64,000 nt of DNA from Haliscomenobacter hydrossis DSM 1100. GTDB taxonomy: Bacteria; Bacteroidota; Bacteroidia; Chitinophagales; Saprospiraceae. A program made the translations under genes and the position numbers. The DNA lies in contig NC_015510.1 of NCBI RefSeq assembly GCF_000212735.1, positions 4,093,001 to 4,157,000 of the forward strand, given 5' to 3'. The notes beneath the pieces were generated by a model, which was not told the DNA's origin, did not search any database, and saw only the letters and a list, made by a program, of their open reading frames with translations. Of the stretch, positions 8,198 through 16,892 are shown piece after piece (positions within the stretch are counted from its first letter, which is position 1; every line of letters starts with the position of its first letter).

Positions 8198-9487
8198 ATG
8201 AGCTCAAAATCTTATTCACCCGTCTCTCCCCAGGAAGCAGTTTCAGTCATTCGTTCTGGCGATAAAATTTTTATTCACACCGCCGCCGCCGCCCCCCAGG
8301 TATTGGTACAAGCCCTGGCGGATCGCGGTGATGAATTGCGCGGTGTCCAAATTTATCAGTTGCACACCGAAGGCCCCGCACCTTATGCTGCCGAACAATA
8401 CGTGGATAGTTTTCACGTGCATAGCCTTTTTACCGGTGCCAATATGCGCGAGGCGGTACAAGCGGGTCGAGCCGATTTTGTACCCGTTTTTTTGAGCGAC
8501 ATTCCACGTTTGTTTCGCCGGGGTGTGATTCCGCTGGATGTGGCCATTCTGCATGTCTCTCCACCAGATGTACACGGGTATGTTACCCTCGGTGTTTCGG
8601 TAGATACATCCCTGGCTGCTGCACAATCGGCGAAAGTACTGATCGCCGAAATCAACCCCCAAATGCCGCGCACCCAGGGCGATGGCAGTATCCACATCAG
8701 CCGTTTTGATAAGGTCATTGAGGTCAATTATCCGTTGCCGACCATGATCATTCCCGAACCAAACGACATTGAACGCCGCATTGGGGAGAACATCGCCAGT
8801 ATGGTAGACAATGGCGCTACCCTACAAATGGGCATCGGGGCTATTCCAAATGCTGCACTGGCGGCCATGCGCAACCACCGCGAGTTGGGCATCCATACCG
8901 AGATGTTCTCGGATGGCATTATTCCGCTAGTGGAAAGGGGCATCATCACCAATGAACACAAGGCCAAACATCCCGGACACATTGTCACCGGTTTTTTGGT
9001 CGGCTCCCAAAAACTATACGATTTTGTCAATGATAACCCCCTGGTGCGGGTACTGGACATTGAATACGTCAACGATACTTCCATCATTCGCAAAAACCCC
9101 AAAGCAACCGCCATCAATAGCGCGATAGAGGTGGACATTACCGGGCAGGTTTGTGCGGATTCGATTGGTAGCCGCATTTTTTCCGGGGTAGGTGGTCAGA
9201 TGGACTTCATCCGGGGGGCTGCGCTTTCCAAGGGTGGAAAACCCATTATTGCGCTACCTTCCACTACCAACAAGGGCATTAGCCGCATCACTTCCATGCT
9301 CAAACCGGGAGCCGGAGTAGTAACCACCCGCGCTCACGTGCACTACATCGTTACGGAATACGGCGTTGCAGAAATGTGGGGGCGAAGTATTCAGGAGCGT
9401 GCCAAAGCCATGATCGATATTGCCCACCCCGATCATCGGGAACAGTTGATGAAAGAGACGTTTGAGATTTGGAAGATTAGGGTGTGA
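8198..9487 (+). CDS. Acetyl-CoA hydrolase/transferase family protein (4-hydroxybutyrate CoA-transferase-like)
   Basis: A 429-residue cytoplasmic CoA-transferase. The N-terminal half contains GDKIFIHTAAAAPQVLVQAL and FLSDIPRLFRRG, and the C-terminal half contains GIGAIPNAALAAM, GIHTEMFSDGIIPLVERG and a QMDFIRGAALSKGGK loop. This is the order seen in the acetyl-CoA hydrolase/transferase family, whose members swap CoA between acetyl-CoA and acids such as 4-hydroxybutyrate, butyrate or succinate. The catalytic glutamate is expected in the segment EYVNDTSIIRKNP or just before it, by family position. The exact acid substrate cannot be read from sequence. The gene is single, with its own promoter at 8096-8126, and ends just before the GMC remnant. 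Confidence 0.92.
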   Translation: MSSKSYSPVSPQEAVSVIRSGDKIFIHTAAAAPQVLVQALADRGDELRGVQIYQLHTEGPAPYAAEQYVDSFHVHSLFTGANMREAVQAGRADFVPVFLSDIPRLFRRGVIPLDVAILHVSPPDVHGYVTLGVSVDTSLAAAQSAKVLIAEINPQMPRTQGDGSIHISRFDKVIEVNYPLPTMIIPEPNDIERRIGENIASMVDNGATLQMGIGAIPNAALAAMRNHRELGIHTEMFSDGIIPLVERGIITNEHKAKHPGHIVTGFLVGSQKLYDFVNDNPLVRVLDIEYVNDTSIIRKNPKATAINSAIEVDITGQVCADSIGSRIFSGVGGQMDFIRGAALSKGGKPIIALPSTTNKGISRITSMLKPGAGVVTTRAHVHYIVTEYGVAEMWGRSIQERAKAMIDIAHPDHREQLMKETFEIWKIRV

Positions 9488-9502
9488 AGGCAATAAATCT
9501 AT

Positions 9503-9649
9503 TCACAAATTCCTTTTCTTCAACTCCCGCACCGCCCAATCCGCCGCCCTCACCGTCAGCGCCATATACGTCAACGACGGATTTTGCGTCGACTTTGAGG
9601 GCATACAAGCCCCATCGGTCACAAACACGTTCTTACAATGCACACCAGC
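9503..9649 (-). pseudogene. C-terminal remnant of a GMC oxidoreductase gene
   Basis: The minus strand encodes an uninterrupted tail, CKNVFVTDGACM then a diverged stretch, then STQNPSLTYMALT and ending LKKRNL with a TGA at 9503-9505. It matches the last ~45 residues of the intact GMC oxidoreductase (10284-11993), which ends at a TCA-complement stop in the same context. By eye about 17 of ~137 bases differ, several of them silent. No start codon or upstream domain remains: going upstream, the frame runs straight into the TAA of the MazF-like toxin gene at 9659. It is either the end of a former tandem paralogue or a duplicated gene end left by insertion of the toxin-antitoxin cassette. Confidence 0.85.
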
Positions 9650-9658
9650 TAAACTACT

Positions 9659-10000
9659 TTATAGATCCATCACGATTCTCAGGTTATCTTTCACTTTATC
9701 CTTAAGGTGTCCTGGTAAGTTACCTAGCTTTTTTAGAAGCCTTTTATTATCAATTGCCCTAACTTGATCAATCATAATGGAACTAGCTTTATTTAGCCCT
9801 GCATCTCCTTGGTTTAAATTCACGCGAAGAATATTCACGCCAGGTTTTACATTGCTCGTAATTGGGCAAACCAAAGTGGAAGGATGAGTTCCATTAAGTA
9901 GATCAGTCTGAACCACCAAAACAGGTCTGGTTTTGCCTGTTTCCGTTCCAAAGCGTGGATTAAGATCCGCCAGCCAAACCTCGTATTGTTTACCACTCAT
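9659..10000 (-). CDS. MazF/PemK family endoribonuclease toxin
   Basis: A 113-residue type II toxin of the MazF/PemK family, which cuts mRNA at short sequence motifs. The signature WLADLNPRFGTETGKTRPVLVV near the N-terminus contains the conserved loop with the catalytic arginine (KTRPVLVV). The central block has CPITSN, and the C-terminal half has SSIMIDQVRAIDNKRLLKKLG, all typical positions; length is normal. The ATG at 10000 lies inside the end of the antitoxin gene (11-base overlap), the usual coupled order of antitoxin then toxin. Its stop codon is followed directly by the GMC remnant in the same frame. The cassette sits at the 3' end of the GMC oxidoreductase gene. Confidence 0.92.
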   Translation of the reverse strand: MSGKQYEVWLADLNPRFGTETGKTRPVLVVQTDLLNGTHPSTLVCPITSNVKPGVNILRVNLNQGDAGLNKASSIMIDQVRAIDNKRLLKKLGNLPGHLKDKVKDNLRIVMDL

Positions 10001-10220
10001 CTTCTATCGCTTCAAACTCATGCAATACCGCCATAGAGTCTGCAGAAACCATAGCAGATTCTTGCAGTAGTTGCTTTTCGAGTAACAATCGATCTTGTAG
10101 CGCATTGTAATATTCGATGGCTTCATTGATGTATTTATTCCTACTCACCTGCACGTTTTCCAGGATTTTTTCCATTTCCTGAAAGACGGGGTCTTGTAAT
10201 TTTAAAGATATATTTTTCAT
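9990..10220 (-). CDS. Antitoxin partner of the MazF-type toxin
   Basis: A 76-residue, mostly helical protein beginning MKNISLKLQDPVFQEMEKIL. The beta-strand plus two-helix start is like a ribbon-helix-helix DNA-binding domain (KNISLKLQDPVFQEMEKI, then VSRNKYINEAIEYY), followed by an acidic C-terminal tail (AVLHEFEAIEDEW) expected to wrap the toxin. The ATG at 10220 is preferred to the earlier TTG in frame because a -7-like box lies at 10234-10241, between the two, so a longer form would start upstream of the transcript. RHH antitoxins normally repress their own promoter. The stop codon overlaps the toxin start. Confidence 0.85.
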   Translation of the reverse strand: MKNISLKLQDPVFQEMEKILENVQVSRNKYINEAIEYYNALQDRLLLEKQLLQESAMVSADSMAVLHEFEAIEDEW

Positions 10221-10233
10221 GCTGAGCTTTTTA

Positions 10234-10241
10234 CAAAAATA
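10234..10241 (-). promoter_or_regulatory. -7 box of the toxin-antitoxin promoter
   Basis: Minus strand TATTTTTG (TAnnTTTG) 13 bases upstream of the antitoxin ATG; no good -33 TTG is seen at the right distance. It implies a very short leader and that the cassette carries its own promoter instead of depending on the GMC gene. Confidence 0.5.
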
Positions 10242-10283
10242 AGCCACTTTTTGATATGATTCCAGTGATACCAAAAAAACACC

Positions 10284-11993
10284 TCACAAATTCCCCTTCT
10301 TCCGCTCCCGCACTGCCCAATCCACCGCCCGTGCCGTCAGCGCCATATACGTCAACGACGGATTCTGCGTCGACGTCGAGGTCATACAAGCTCCGTCCGT
10401 CACAAACACGTTTTTACAAGCATGCAATTGATTGTAGGCATTCAGCATCGAGGTCTTGGGGTCTTTGCCCATCCGCACCCCGCCCATTTCGTGGTTGGCG
10501 TGGCCGGGTACCCGCTGGGTATCGATTTTTTGGATGTTTTTAAAACCCGCCGCGTCGAGCATTTCTTCAAAGGTGTCGTAGAAGTCCTGGAGCATTTTTA
10601 GCTCATTGTCGCTAAAATCTACTGAAAAGCGCATTTGAGGCAAGCCGTATTTGTCTTTCAGTGCTGAATCCAGCCGGACAAAATTGGTTTCGCGGGGGAT
10701 CACCTCGCCCACCATACCGGCACTAATGGTCCAGGGACCCAGTTTTTTATGCAGATTGTCCTTTAGCTCCACACCCAATCCATCTCGCATAATATCGCGG
10801 GAGGAACCCACTTGCGCGGCATAGCCGCGTAGGAAGTCCGTTTCTTGTTTGTACACGTTGCGGAAGCGCGGCACGTAAGCCCCATTCGGGCGATTGCCTT
10901 CAGTGGTGCTATCCAAAAATCCATCATACTGGGCAGCGATGCGCCCCCGGTAATTGTGGAATCCGATGTATTTGCCCAGTACCCCACTGTCGTTGCCCAG
11001 GCCATTGGGGAAGCGGGTGGAGGTGGAATTCAGGAGCACCAGATTGCTGTTCATGGCACCCGCGTTCAGGAAAATGATTTTGGCATAATACTCCAGTATT
11101 TCGCGGGTTTGGGTATCAATCACGCGTACACCAACCGCCTTTTGTTTTTTCTCATCATAAATAATAGAGTGTACCAGTGAATGAGGGCGCAAGGTCATTT
11201 TGCCCGTTTTCGCCGCCCAGGGTAGGGTGGAGGAATTGGTACTGAAATAACCACCCAGGGGGCAGCCGCGTTCGCAGAGGGTGCGGTTGGCGCATTTGCC
11301 CCGGCCTTGTTGGCGGTGAATCTCGTTGACCTGGGTCAGGTTGGCGCAGCGTCCGATGATGACGTGGCGGTTGGAAAATTTTTGGGCAACCTGTTGGCTA
11401 AAGTGTTTTTCCACACAGCTCAGTTCGTGAGGGGGCAAAAACTCCCCATCGGGCAAGCTTGTCAAGCCATCGCGATTGCCACTGATGCCGGCAAATTTTT
11501 CGACGTGGCTGTACCAGGGCGCAATGTCTTGGTAACGAATGGGCCAATCCACCGCATAGCCATCTCGTGCTGGACCTTCAAAGTCGAATTCACTCCAGCG
11601 CTGGGTTTGGCGGGCCCAAAGTAATGAGCGTCCACCCACCTGATAGCCCCGAATCCAGCCAAAGGGCTTATCCTGGATGTATTCCTGCTCGCTGTCTTTG
11701 ACCAAAAAATGCGTGGTAGCTTCCGAAAAAATGTAGTGGATGTTTGTTCTGGATTTTTGGTACTCCGCCGCAATTTCATTCGGCACGGTGCCCAGGTGCT
11801 CAAACTCCCAGGGCATCTTATTGGCCGTAGGGTAATCCACGATGTGTTGTATGTCGCGGCCACGTTCTAACACCAGCGTTTTTAAGCCTTTTTCGGTCAA
11901 TTCTTTGGCGGCCCAACCACCACTGATACCCGTTCCGACGACGATGGCGTCGAAGCTGCGTTTCTTTGCGCTGTCCAGGTTAAGGTTTGACAT
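10284..11993 (-). CDS. GMC family FAD-dependent oxidoreductase
   Basis: A 569-residue glucose-methanol-choline oxidoreductase. The FAD-binding Rossmann motif is at residues about 14-40 (FDAIVVGTGISGGWAAKELT, then LVLERGRD). A substrate region includes CANRTLCERGCPLGGYFSTN, and the GMC C-terminal domain holds PGHANHEMGGVRMG and NVFVTDGACMTSTSTQNPSLTYMALTARA, where the catalytic His and Asn are expected. The closest type by pattern is bacterial sugar or sugar-acid dehydrogenases, which often pair with a small twin-arginine-exported subunit. No such subunit gene is adjacent and no signal peptide is visible. The 3' end is directly followed by the toxin-antitoxin cassette and then by a second, diverged copy of its last ~140 bases. 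Confidence 0.92.
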   Translation of the reverse strand: MSNLNLDSAKKRSFDAIVVGTGISGGWAAKELTEKGLKTLVLERGRDIQHIVDYPTANKMPWEFEHLGTVPNEIAAEYQKSRTNIHYIFSEATTHFLVKDSEQEYIQDKPFGWIRGYQVGGRSLLWARQTQRWSEFDFEGPARDGYAVDWPIRYQDIAPWYSHVEKFAGISGNRDGLTSLPDGEFLPPHELSCVEKHFSQQVAQKFSNRHVIIGRCANLTQVNEIHRQQGRGKCANRTLCERGCPLGGYFSTNSSTLPWAAKTGKMTLRPHSLVHSIIYDEKKQKAVGVRVIDTQTREILEYYAKIIFLNAGAMNSNLVLLNSTSTRFPNGLGNDSGVLGKYIGFHNYRGRIAAQYDGFLDSTTEGNRPNGAYVPRFRNVYKQETDFLRGYAAQVGSSRDIMRDGLGVELKDNLHKKLGPWTISAGMVGEVIPRETNFVRLDSALKDKYGLPQMRFSVDFSDNELKMLQDFYDTFEEMLDAAGFKNIQKIDTQRVPGHANHEMGGVRMGKDPKTSMLNAYNQLHACKNVFVTDGACMTSTSTQNPSLTYMALTARAVDWAVRERKKGNL

Positions 11994-12228
11994 CTGTGCA
12001 GGATATTTTTTTGCGGCAAATTACAAATTAACGCTAGTGCAACGCCTAAAAATATAATTCTGTTGAGCCAAAATCCGACCAAACTCCATTCCAATGCACT
12101 ACACACATTCCGCTTTCTATATGCGAAAAAATGGCAAAATCATCTAAGTCTTTGTTTCTCAGTCACCCCTTATGTTTCTTAATTGTAAAAAAAGATAATT
12201 TTCGCTTCTTTAAGCGAGATAGACATTA

Positions 12229-12236
12229 TACCTTTG
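12229..12236 (+). promoter_or_regulatory. -7 box of the ATP synthase operon promoter
   Basis: TACCTTTG matches TAnnTTTG and lies 47 bases before the atpB start. No TTTG is seen at the canonical -33 distance. The region between the GMC start (11993) and this point is otherwise A+T-rich and shows no gene. Confidence 0.5.
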
Positions 12237-12282
12237 CACCGATTTAAGCGAAAGCATAATTCACTCTTAAAGACAAACCAAG

Positions 12283-13521
12283 GTGAAAGTGAGCAATAAG
12301 CCGATCATCAGAATAGCTTTGACGTTGTTTATCAGTATTTTGGGCTTTAATTCTGCCTGGGCCAACGAAGAAGGCCATGGCGAAGAGAACCCCGGTAAGT
12401 ACGATCCGGTAGGCACAGTAATGAACCACATTTCTGATGCGAATGAATTCCACGTATGGGAAGGGGTGCATGTTCCCCTGCCTTGTTTTGTTTATGCCCC
12501 TGAAACGGGTTGGTCTTTCTTCTCTTCCGGCGTATTTGAGCACGGCCACAAAGCCGTCGACCGCTACGTGATCAACCATGGTCGCGTCAACCGCATTGCC
12601 GATGCTTCTTTCCCCATGGGCGAAGTACACATCGAAGGTGTACACGGCAAAAAGGAAATGATGCTGGTGAAGGGCAAAGAAAAAGAAGTGGAAGTTTTTT
12701 ATGCGCACCACGACGGAAAAGAATACAAACTCGATAAGCCAAGTACACTGGACGGTGGCATGATGGGCGGAGGAATTACTTCCTTCTACGATTTTTCCAT
12801 TACCAAGAATGTCTTTACCATGATGCTGGCGGCTTTGTTGCTGATCGTGGTTTTTACGGCAGTACGCAATGGCTACCGCAAAAATGAAGGCAAGGCCCCA
12901 AGCGGCATCCAATCCTTCTTCGAACCTTTCTTTGTGTTCATCCGCGATGAAGTAGCAAAACCCATGATTGGCCAAAAACACTACGAGCGTTTTATGCCTT
13001 TTATCATGACCTTGTTCTTCTTCATCCTCTTTTGCAATTTATTGGGTTTGATGCCTTTTTTCCCAGGTGGTTCCAACGTAACGGGCAACCTGGCAGTAAC
13101 CATGGTTTTGGCAGTTTTTGCCTTCATCGTTACCAATGTGAATGGCAACAGCCACTACTGGCAGCACATTTTCTGGATGCCAGGCATTCCTGCCTGGGTC
13201 AAAACCATCCTTACGCCAGTGGAAGTACTCGGCTTGTTCATCAAGCCCTTCTCCCTGATGATTCGTCTTTTTGCCAATATATCTGCTGGTCACATCATCA
13301 TTTTGAGTTTGATCGGTTTGATTTTTGTGTTTGGTGAAAACGGCACCAACTTCGGTGGGGGTGTCGTCGGCGCAATTGTAGGTGGCGCGTTTACAGCGTT
13401 TATGAACCTGATCGAATTGTTGGTGGCGTTCTTGCAAGCCTTTGTGTTTGCGATGCTGACAGCTTCTTATATCGGAGCTGCAGTGGAGGAAGGTCACCAT
13501 GACGAGGCGCATCACGCATAA
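12283..13521 (+). CDS. atpB: F-type ATP synthase subunit a
   Basis: A 412-residue subunit a, forming the proton half-channels of F0 in the inner membrane. It starts with GTG (12283) and a signal-like segment (IIRIALTLFISILGFNSAWA), then a long periplasmic extension rich in His, Gly and Glu up to about residue 175. Such an extension is usual in Bacteroidota subunit a but absent in E. coli. The membrane core follows, with KPFSLMIRLFANISAGHII containing the essential arginine (MIRLFAN) in the penultimate helix and a final block LIELLVAFLQAFVFAMLTASYIGAA. It ends in a His-rich tail (EEGHHDEAHHA). First gene of the atp operon. The GTG start is the only good one because it sets the signal segment. 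Confidence 0.95.
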   Translation: MKVSNKPIIRIALTLFISILGFNSAWANEEGHGEENPGKYDPVGTVMNHISDANEFHVWEGVHVPLPCFVYAPETGWSFFSSGVFEHGHKAVDRYVINHGRVNRIADASFPMGEVHIEGVHGKKEMMLVKGKEKEVEVFYAHHDGKEYKLDKPSTLDGGMMGGGITSFYDFSITKNVFTMMLAALLLIVVFTAVRNGYRKNEGKAPSGIQSFFEPFFVFIRDEVAKPMIGQKHYERFMPFIMTLFFFILFCNLLGLMPFFPGGSNVTGNLAVTMVLAVFAFIVTNVNGNSHYWQHIFWMPGIPAWVKTILTPVEVLGLFIKPFSLMIRLFANISAGHIIILSLIGLIFVFGENGTNFGGGVVGAIVGGAFTAFMNLIELLVAFLQAFVFAMLTASYIGAAVEEGHHDEAHHA

Positions 13522-13523
13522 AT

Positions 13524-13543
13524 CCCACGAATGAATTCGTGGG
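13524..13543 (+). repeat. atpB-atpE intercistronic hairpin
   Basis: CCCACGAAT, two bases, then ATTCGTGGG: a perfect 9-base-pair stem two bases after the atpB stop. It has no T-run and lies inside an operon, so an mRNA-processing or 3'-stabilising role is more likely than termination. Confidence 0.75.
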
Positions 13544-13560
13544 TTGATTCGAACTTTTAA

Positions 13561-13776
<216 letters not shown>

Positions 13777-13810
13777 TACCTACCCGTAGTTCAAGAACTA
13801 CACACCACTG

Positions 13811-13901
13811 GAATGCCGGACAGCAGCGGTTGGCTCGCAGTCCGGCATTAATCCGGCAAGTAACCCATTGTGGTACAAGTTCCACGAGGAACATGTACCA
13901 A
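13811..13901 (+). repeat. Two hairpins in the atpE-atpF gap
   Basis: First stem: AATGCCGGAC at about 13811-13820 pairs with GTCCGGCATT at about 13841-13850 (perfect 10 base pairs with an 18-20-base loop). Second stem: TGGTACAAGTTCC at about 13870 pairs with GGAACATGTACCA ending near 13900 (13 positions, one mismatch, 4-base loop). No T-run follows either. Confidence 0.75.
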
Positions 13902-13966
13902 CCCTAACAAGGAAAGTCATCTTTTTAATATATCCGCCGTTAAATCGGCGCTACAAAGCATAAAAC

Positions 13967-14488
13967 ATGACGCAGTTTGTTTTTTTTGGCGGCTTTTCAG
14001 TCATGCAACCCGATCCCGGTCTGATTTTTTGGACTTCGGTGATCTTCCTTTTGATCTGGTTTGTGTTGGGTCGTACGGCTTTTGGCCCGATCCAAAATGC
14101 GTTAAAAAAGCGGGATGCCGATATCCAACATGCCTTGGATGAAGCCAAACGTGCCCGTGAAGAAATTGGCAAAATGCAATCGCAGAATGAACTTTTGTTG
14201 AGAGAAGCGCAGGAACAACGCACTGCGATCTTGAAAGAAGCAAAAGAGATTCGCGAAGCAACCATCAAACGTGCCGAAGAGGAAGCGAAGGCAAAAGTGA
14301 AAGCGATGCTTGCTGAAGCCAAAACCGACATCGAGCACATGAGTTTGGAACTCAAAACCAGCATCAAAAATGAATTGGGCAATATGGCCTTGGACATTGC
14401 CGAGAAGCTGGTGCGTAAAGAGCTGAAAAGCAATACCGAGAATGTGGAGTTAGCACAGAAACTGGTACAAGAGATCAAATTTAATTAG
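13967..14488 (+). CDS. atpF: F-type ATP synthase subunit b
   Basis: A 173-residue subunit b, the peripheral stalk that holds the F1 head against rotation. A single membrane helix (PDPGLIFWTSVIFLLIWFVL) near the N-terminus is followed by a long charged helix forming a coiled coil (residues about 45-165, KKRDADIQHALDEAKRAREE). The first ATG at 13967 is taken; a second ATG twelve codons in (MQPDPG) would give a form closer to the usual N-terminus and is nearly as likely. It lies between atpE and atpH, in standard order. Confidence 0.93.
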   Translation: MTQFVFFGGFSVMQPDPGLIFWTSVIFLLIWFVLGRTAFGPIQNALKKRDADIQHALDEAKRAREEIGKMQSQNELLLREAQEQRTAILKEAKEIREATIKRAEEEAKAKVKAMLAEAKTDIEHMSLELKTSIKNELGNMALDIAEKLVRKELKSNTENVELAQKLVQEIKFN

Positions 14489-14523
14489 TCGAGGTAAAGG
14501 TTGGGGTTAGCCCGGCAAAAGAC

Positions 14524-14540
14524 CATGAGCGCAGCTCGTG
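14524..14540 (+). repeat. atpF-atpH intercistronic hairpin
   Basis: CATGAGC, three bases, GCTCGTG: a 7-position stem with one mismatch in the 104-base gap. It is followed by a C+A-rich stretch of CACACC-type words (14555-14590) just before the atpH start. The stem is weaker than those in the other atp gaps. Confidence 0.5.
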
Positions 14541-14592
14541 CAAAAATGCCGCAGTCACACCCACACTTTCACACCTCACACCCACACCTCTT

Positions 14593-15162
14593 ATGTCGGT
14601 AAATAGAATTGCATCTCGCTACGCCAAATCACTGATTGATTTGGCCGTAGAGCAAAATAACCTGGAGAAAATTCACCAGGATGTGGAGCATTTGCGTCGG
14701 ATGATCAAGAGCAGCAAGGATTTTGTCAACTTCTTGCGTAGCCCAGTGATCCAATATTCGCGCAAGAAAAAAGCCCTAGAGGCTTTGCTCCAAGACAAAT
14801 TTGAGGACTTGACCTTTAAATTTGTCGACTTACTGGCGGCCAAAAAACGGGAGGCTTATTTGCCGGAAATTGCCGATGAGTTCATCATCCAATACCGGAC
14901 CTTGAATAAAATTTCTCAAGCGATCATCATTACCGCAGGAGAAATCACCCCTGAATTGGAAGCCCAGATCAAGAATAAGCTGCAACAAGCGGCGGTTGGA
15001 TTCGCCAATGTAGAAGTGGTGACCAAAATTGACCCCAGCTTGATTGGTGGTTTTATCCTTGAATTTGAAGGCCACGTTTACGACGTAAGCGTGAAATACG
15101 AATTGGATCAAATGCGGAAGGAGTTCAAAGGCAACTTGTTTGAATCCGCGATTGGAAGATAA
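14593..15162 (+). CDS. atpH: F-type ATP synthase subunit delta
   Basis: A 189-residue OSCP/delta subunit that caps the F1 head and joins it to the b stalk. The N-terminal helical domain (residues about 5-105) begins VNRIASRYAKSLIDLAVEQNNLEKIHQDVEHL, the typical start of the family. The C-terminal part has the conserved block VEVVTKIDPSLIGGFILEFEGHVYDVSVKYELDQMRKEF. Length is normal. The gene follows atpF and precedes a strong intercistronic hairpin (15179-15236). Confidence 0.95.
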   Translation: MSVNRIASRYAKSLIDLAVEQNNLEKIHQDVEHLRRMIKSSKDFVNFLRSPVIQYSRKKKALEALLQDKFEDLTFKFVDLLAAKKREAYLPEIADEFIIQYRTLNKISQAIIITAGEITPELEAQIKNKLQQAAVGFANVEVVTKIDPSLIGGFILEFEGHVYDVSVKYELDQMRKEFKGNLFESAIGR

Positions 15163-15178
15163 ATCTTTAGAGCCATCA

Positions 15179-15236
15179 GCTATCAGCTATCAGCGATGAG
15201 CCGTCAGCTGATAGCTCATCGCTGATAGCTGATAGC
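15179..15236 (+). repeat. atpH-atpA intercistronic inverted repeat of tandem words
   Basis: Left arm 15179-15201 and right arm 15214-15236 are perfect 23-base complements built from the word GCTATCA repeated, ending in GCGATGAGC; loop of 12 bases. This is the strongest hairpin in the atp operon. It lacks a T-run and sits 45 bases before atpA. It is of the same design (short words folded back) as the repeats at 7142, 21408, 35631 and 42429. Confidence 0.85.
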
Positions 15237-15281
15237 TTATCATTTAAATAACTCACCGGTGAGGTGCAAATTCGATAAACA

Positions 15282-16886
15282 ATGGTTGACGTTAGACCAG
15301 AAGAAATTTCTCAGATACTCAAGCAGCAGATCTCTGGATTTGGATCTGCTTCCGAATTGGAGGAGTTTGGTACCGTATTGCAAGTTGGAGACGGTATCGC
15401 TCGTGTTTATGGTCTGAATAGTGCTCAGGCCGGTGAATTGGTAGAATTCGAATCGGGCGTACAAGCCATCGTGTTGAACCTGGAAGAAGACAACGTAGGG
15501 GTTGTATTGATGGGTGACGGCGATGGAATCAAGGAAGGTTCACGCGTAAAACGCACCAGCCGCATTGCTTCGATTGAAGTAGGCGAAGGGTTCGTAGGCC
15601 GCGTAGTTAACCCACTCGGTCACCCAATCGACGGTCGTGGACCAATCACAGGAGCAAAATACGAAATGCCATTGGAGCGCAAAGCGCCAGGGGTAATCTT
15701 CCGTCAGCCCGTAAACGAACCACTACAAACGGGTATCAAGGCCATCGACGCCATGATTCCAATCGGTCGTGGTCAACGCGAATTGATCATTGGTGACCGC
15801 CAAACGGGTAAAACCGCCATCGCACTGGACACCATCATCAACCAACGCGAATTTTACGATCGTGGTGAGCCTGTGTTCTGTATTTATGTAGCTTCTGGCC
15901 AGAAGGCTTCTACGGTTGCCAACGTGGCCAAGACCCTGGAAGACGCTGGTGCCATGGCTTATACCGTCATCGTTGCCGCTTCGGCTGCTGATCCGGCTCC
16001 ATTGCAGTTCTACGCGCCATTTGCCGGTGCTTGTATCGGCGAATTTTTCCGCGATACCGGTCGTCCAGCGCTGATCATTTACGATGACCTTTCCAAGCAG
16101 GCTGTAGCCTACCGCGAAGTATCGCTGTTGTTGCGTCGCCCTCCAGGTCGTGAGGCTTATCCTGGTGACGTATTCTACCTGCACAGCCGTTTGTTGGAGC
16201 GTGCCGCCAAAATCATCGCCAACGATGGGATTGCCCGCAACATGAACGACCTGCCTGATTCACTCAAAAACGCAAAAGACGCCAACGGCCAACCCCTTGT
16301 AAAAGGTGGTGGTTCTTTGACGGCCCTGCCGATCATCGAAACACAAGCTGCGGACGTATCTGCATACATTCCGACCAACGTAATTTCGATTACCGACGGT
16401 CAGATCTTCCTCGAAACCAACTTGTTCAACGCGGGTATCCGCCCAGCCATCAACGTAGGTATCTCCGTGAGCCGGGTAGGTGGTAACGCGCAGATCAAGT
16501 CGATGAAAAAAGTTTCGGGTACCTTGAAACTCGACCAGGCGCAATACCGCGAATTGGAGGCCTTTGCGAAGTTTGGTTCCGACTTGGATCCAGCTACCCT
16601 GGCTATCCTGGAAAAAGGCAAGCGCAACGTAGAAATTTTGAAACAACCACAGTACTCTCCAGTATCAGTTGAGAAGCAAGTTGCCATCATCTATTTGGGA
16701 ACCAATGGTTTGTTGAAAGACGTTCCTGCGGAAAAGGTTCGGGAGTTTGAAGACATCTTCTTGCTGACCATGGAGCAGCGTTTCCCAGAAATTTTGGCCA
16801 ACTTCAAAGCGGGCAAACTGGAAAACGAAGACCTGGCTAAAGTAAAAGCATTGTCTGCGGAGTTGTCCAACCAATTCAAGAAGTAA
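15282..16886 (+). CDS. atpA: F-type ATP synthase subunit alpha
   Basis: A 534-residue subunit alpha, the regulatory nucleotide-binding subunit of F1. The beta-barrel N-terminal domain (residues about 25-95) is followed by the nucleotide-binding domain with the P-loop [13 protein letters not shown] and the Walker B strand [11 protein letters not shown]. The conserved arginine-finger region is in [15 protein letters not shown]. Length is slightly above the 500-515 usual, due to a short insertion around residues 325-340 ([18 protein letters not shown]). It pairs with subunit beta, whose gene is not in this operon. The ATG at 15282 gives the standard N-terminal helix ([17 protein letters not shown]). 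Confidence 0.97.
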   Translation: MVDVRPEEISQILKQQISGFGSASELEEFGTVLQVGDGIARVYGLNSAQAGELVEFESGVQAIVLNLEEDNVGVVLMGDGDGIKEGSRVKRTSRIASIEVGEGFVGRVVNPLGHPIDGRGPITGAKYEMPLERKAPGVIFRQPVNEPLQTGIKAIDAMIPIGRGQRELIIGDRQTGKTAIALDTIINQREFYDRGEPVFCIYVASGQKASTVANVAKTLEDAGAMAYTVIVAASAADPAPLQFYAPFAGACIGEFFRDTGRPALIIYDDLSKQAVAYREVSLLLRRPPGREAYPGDVFYLHSRLLERAAKIIANDGIARNMNDLPDSLKNAKDANGQPLVKGGGSLTALPIIETQAADVSAYIPTNVISITDGQIFLETNLFNAGIRPAINVGISVSRVGGNAQIKSMKKVSGTLKLDQAQYRELEAFAKFGSDLDPATLAILEKGKRNVEILKQPQYSPVSVEKQVAIIYLGTNGLLKDVPAEKVREFEDIFLLTMEQRFPEILANFKAGKLENEDLAKVKALSAELSNQFKK

Positions 16887-16892
16887 TCCACC

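Noticed and set aside
9462-9767. Small plus-strand open frames over the GMC remnant
   Set aside because: They are the reverse of the minus-strand GMC tail; the minus frame shows the conserved protein sequence.
12244-12981. Open frame of 245 codons on the minus strand over atpB
   Set aside because: The plus-strand atpB is certain; the antisense product is His/Phe-rich as expected from reading this gene backward.
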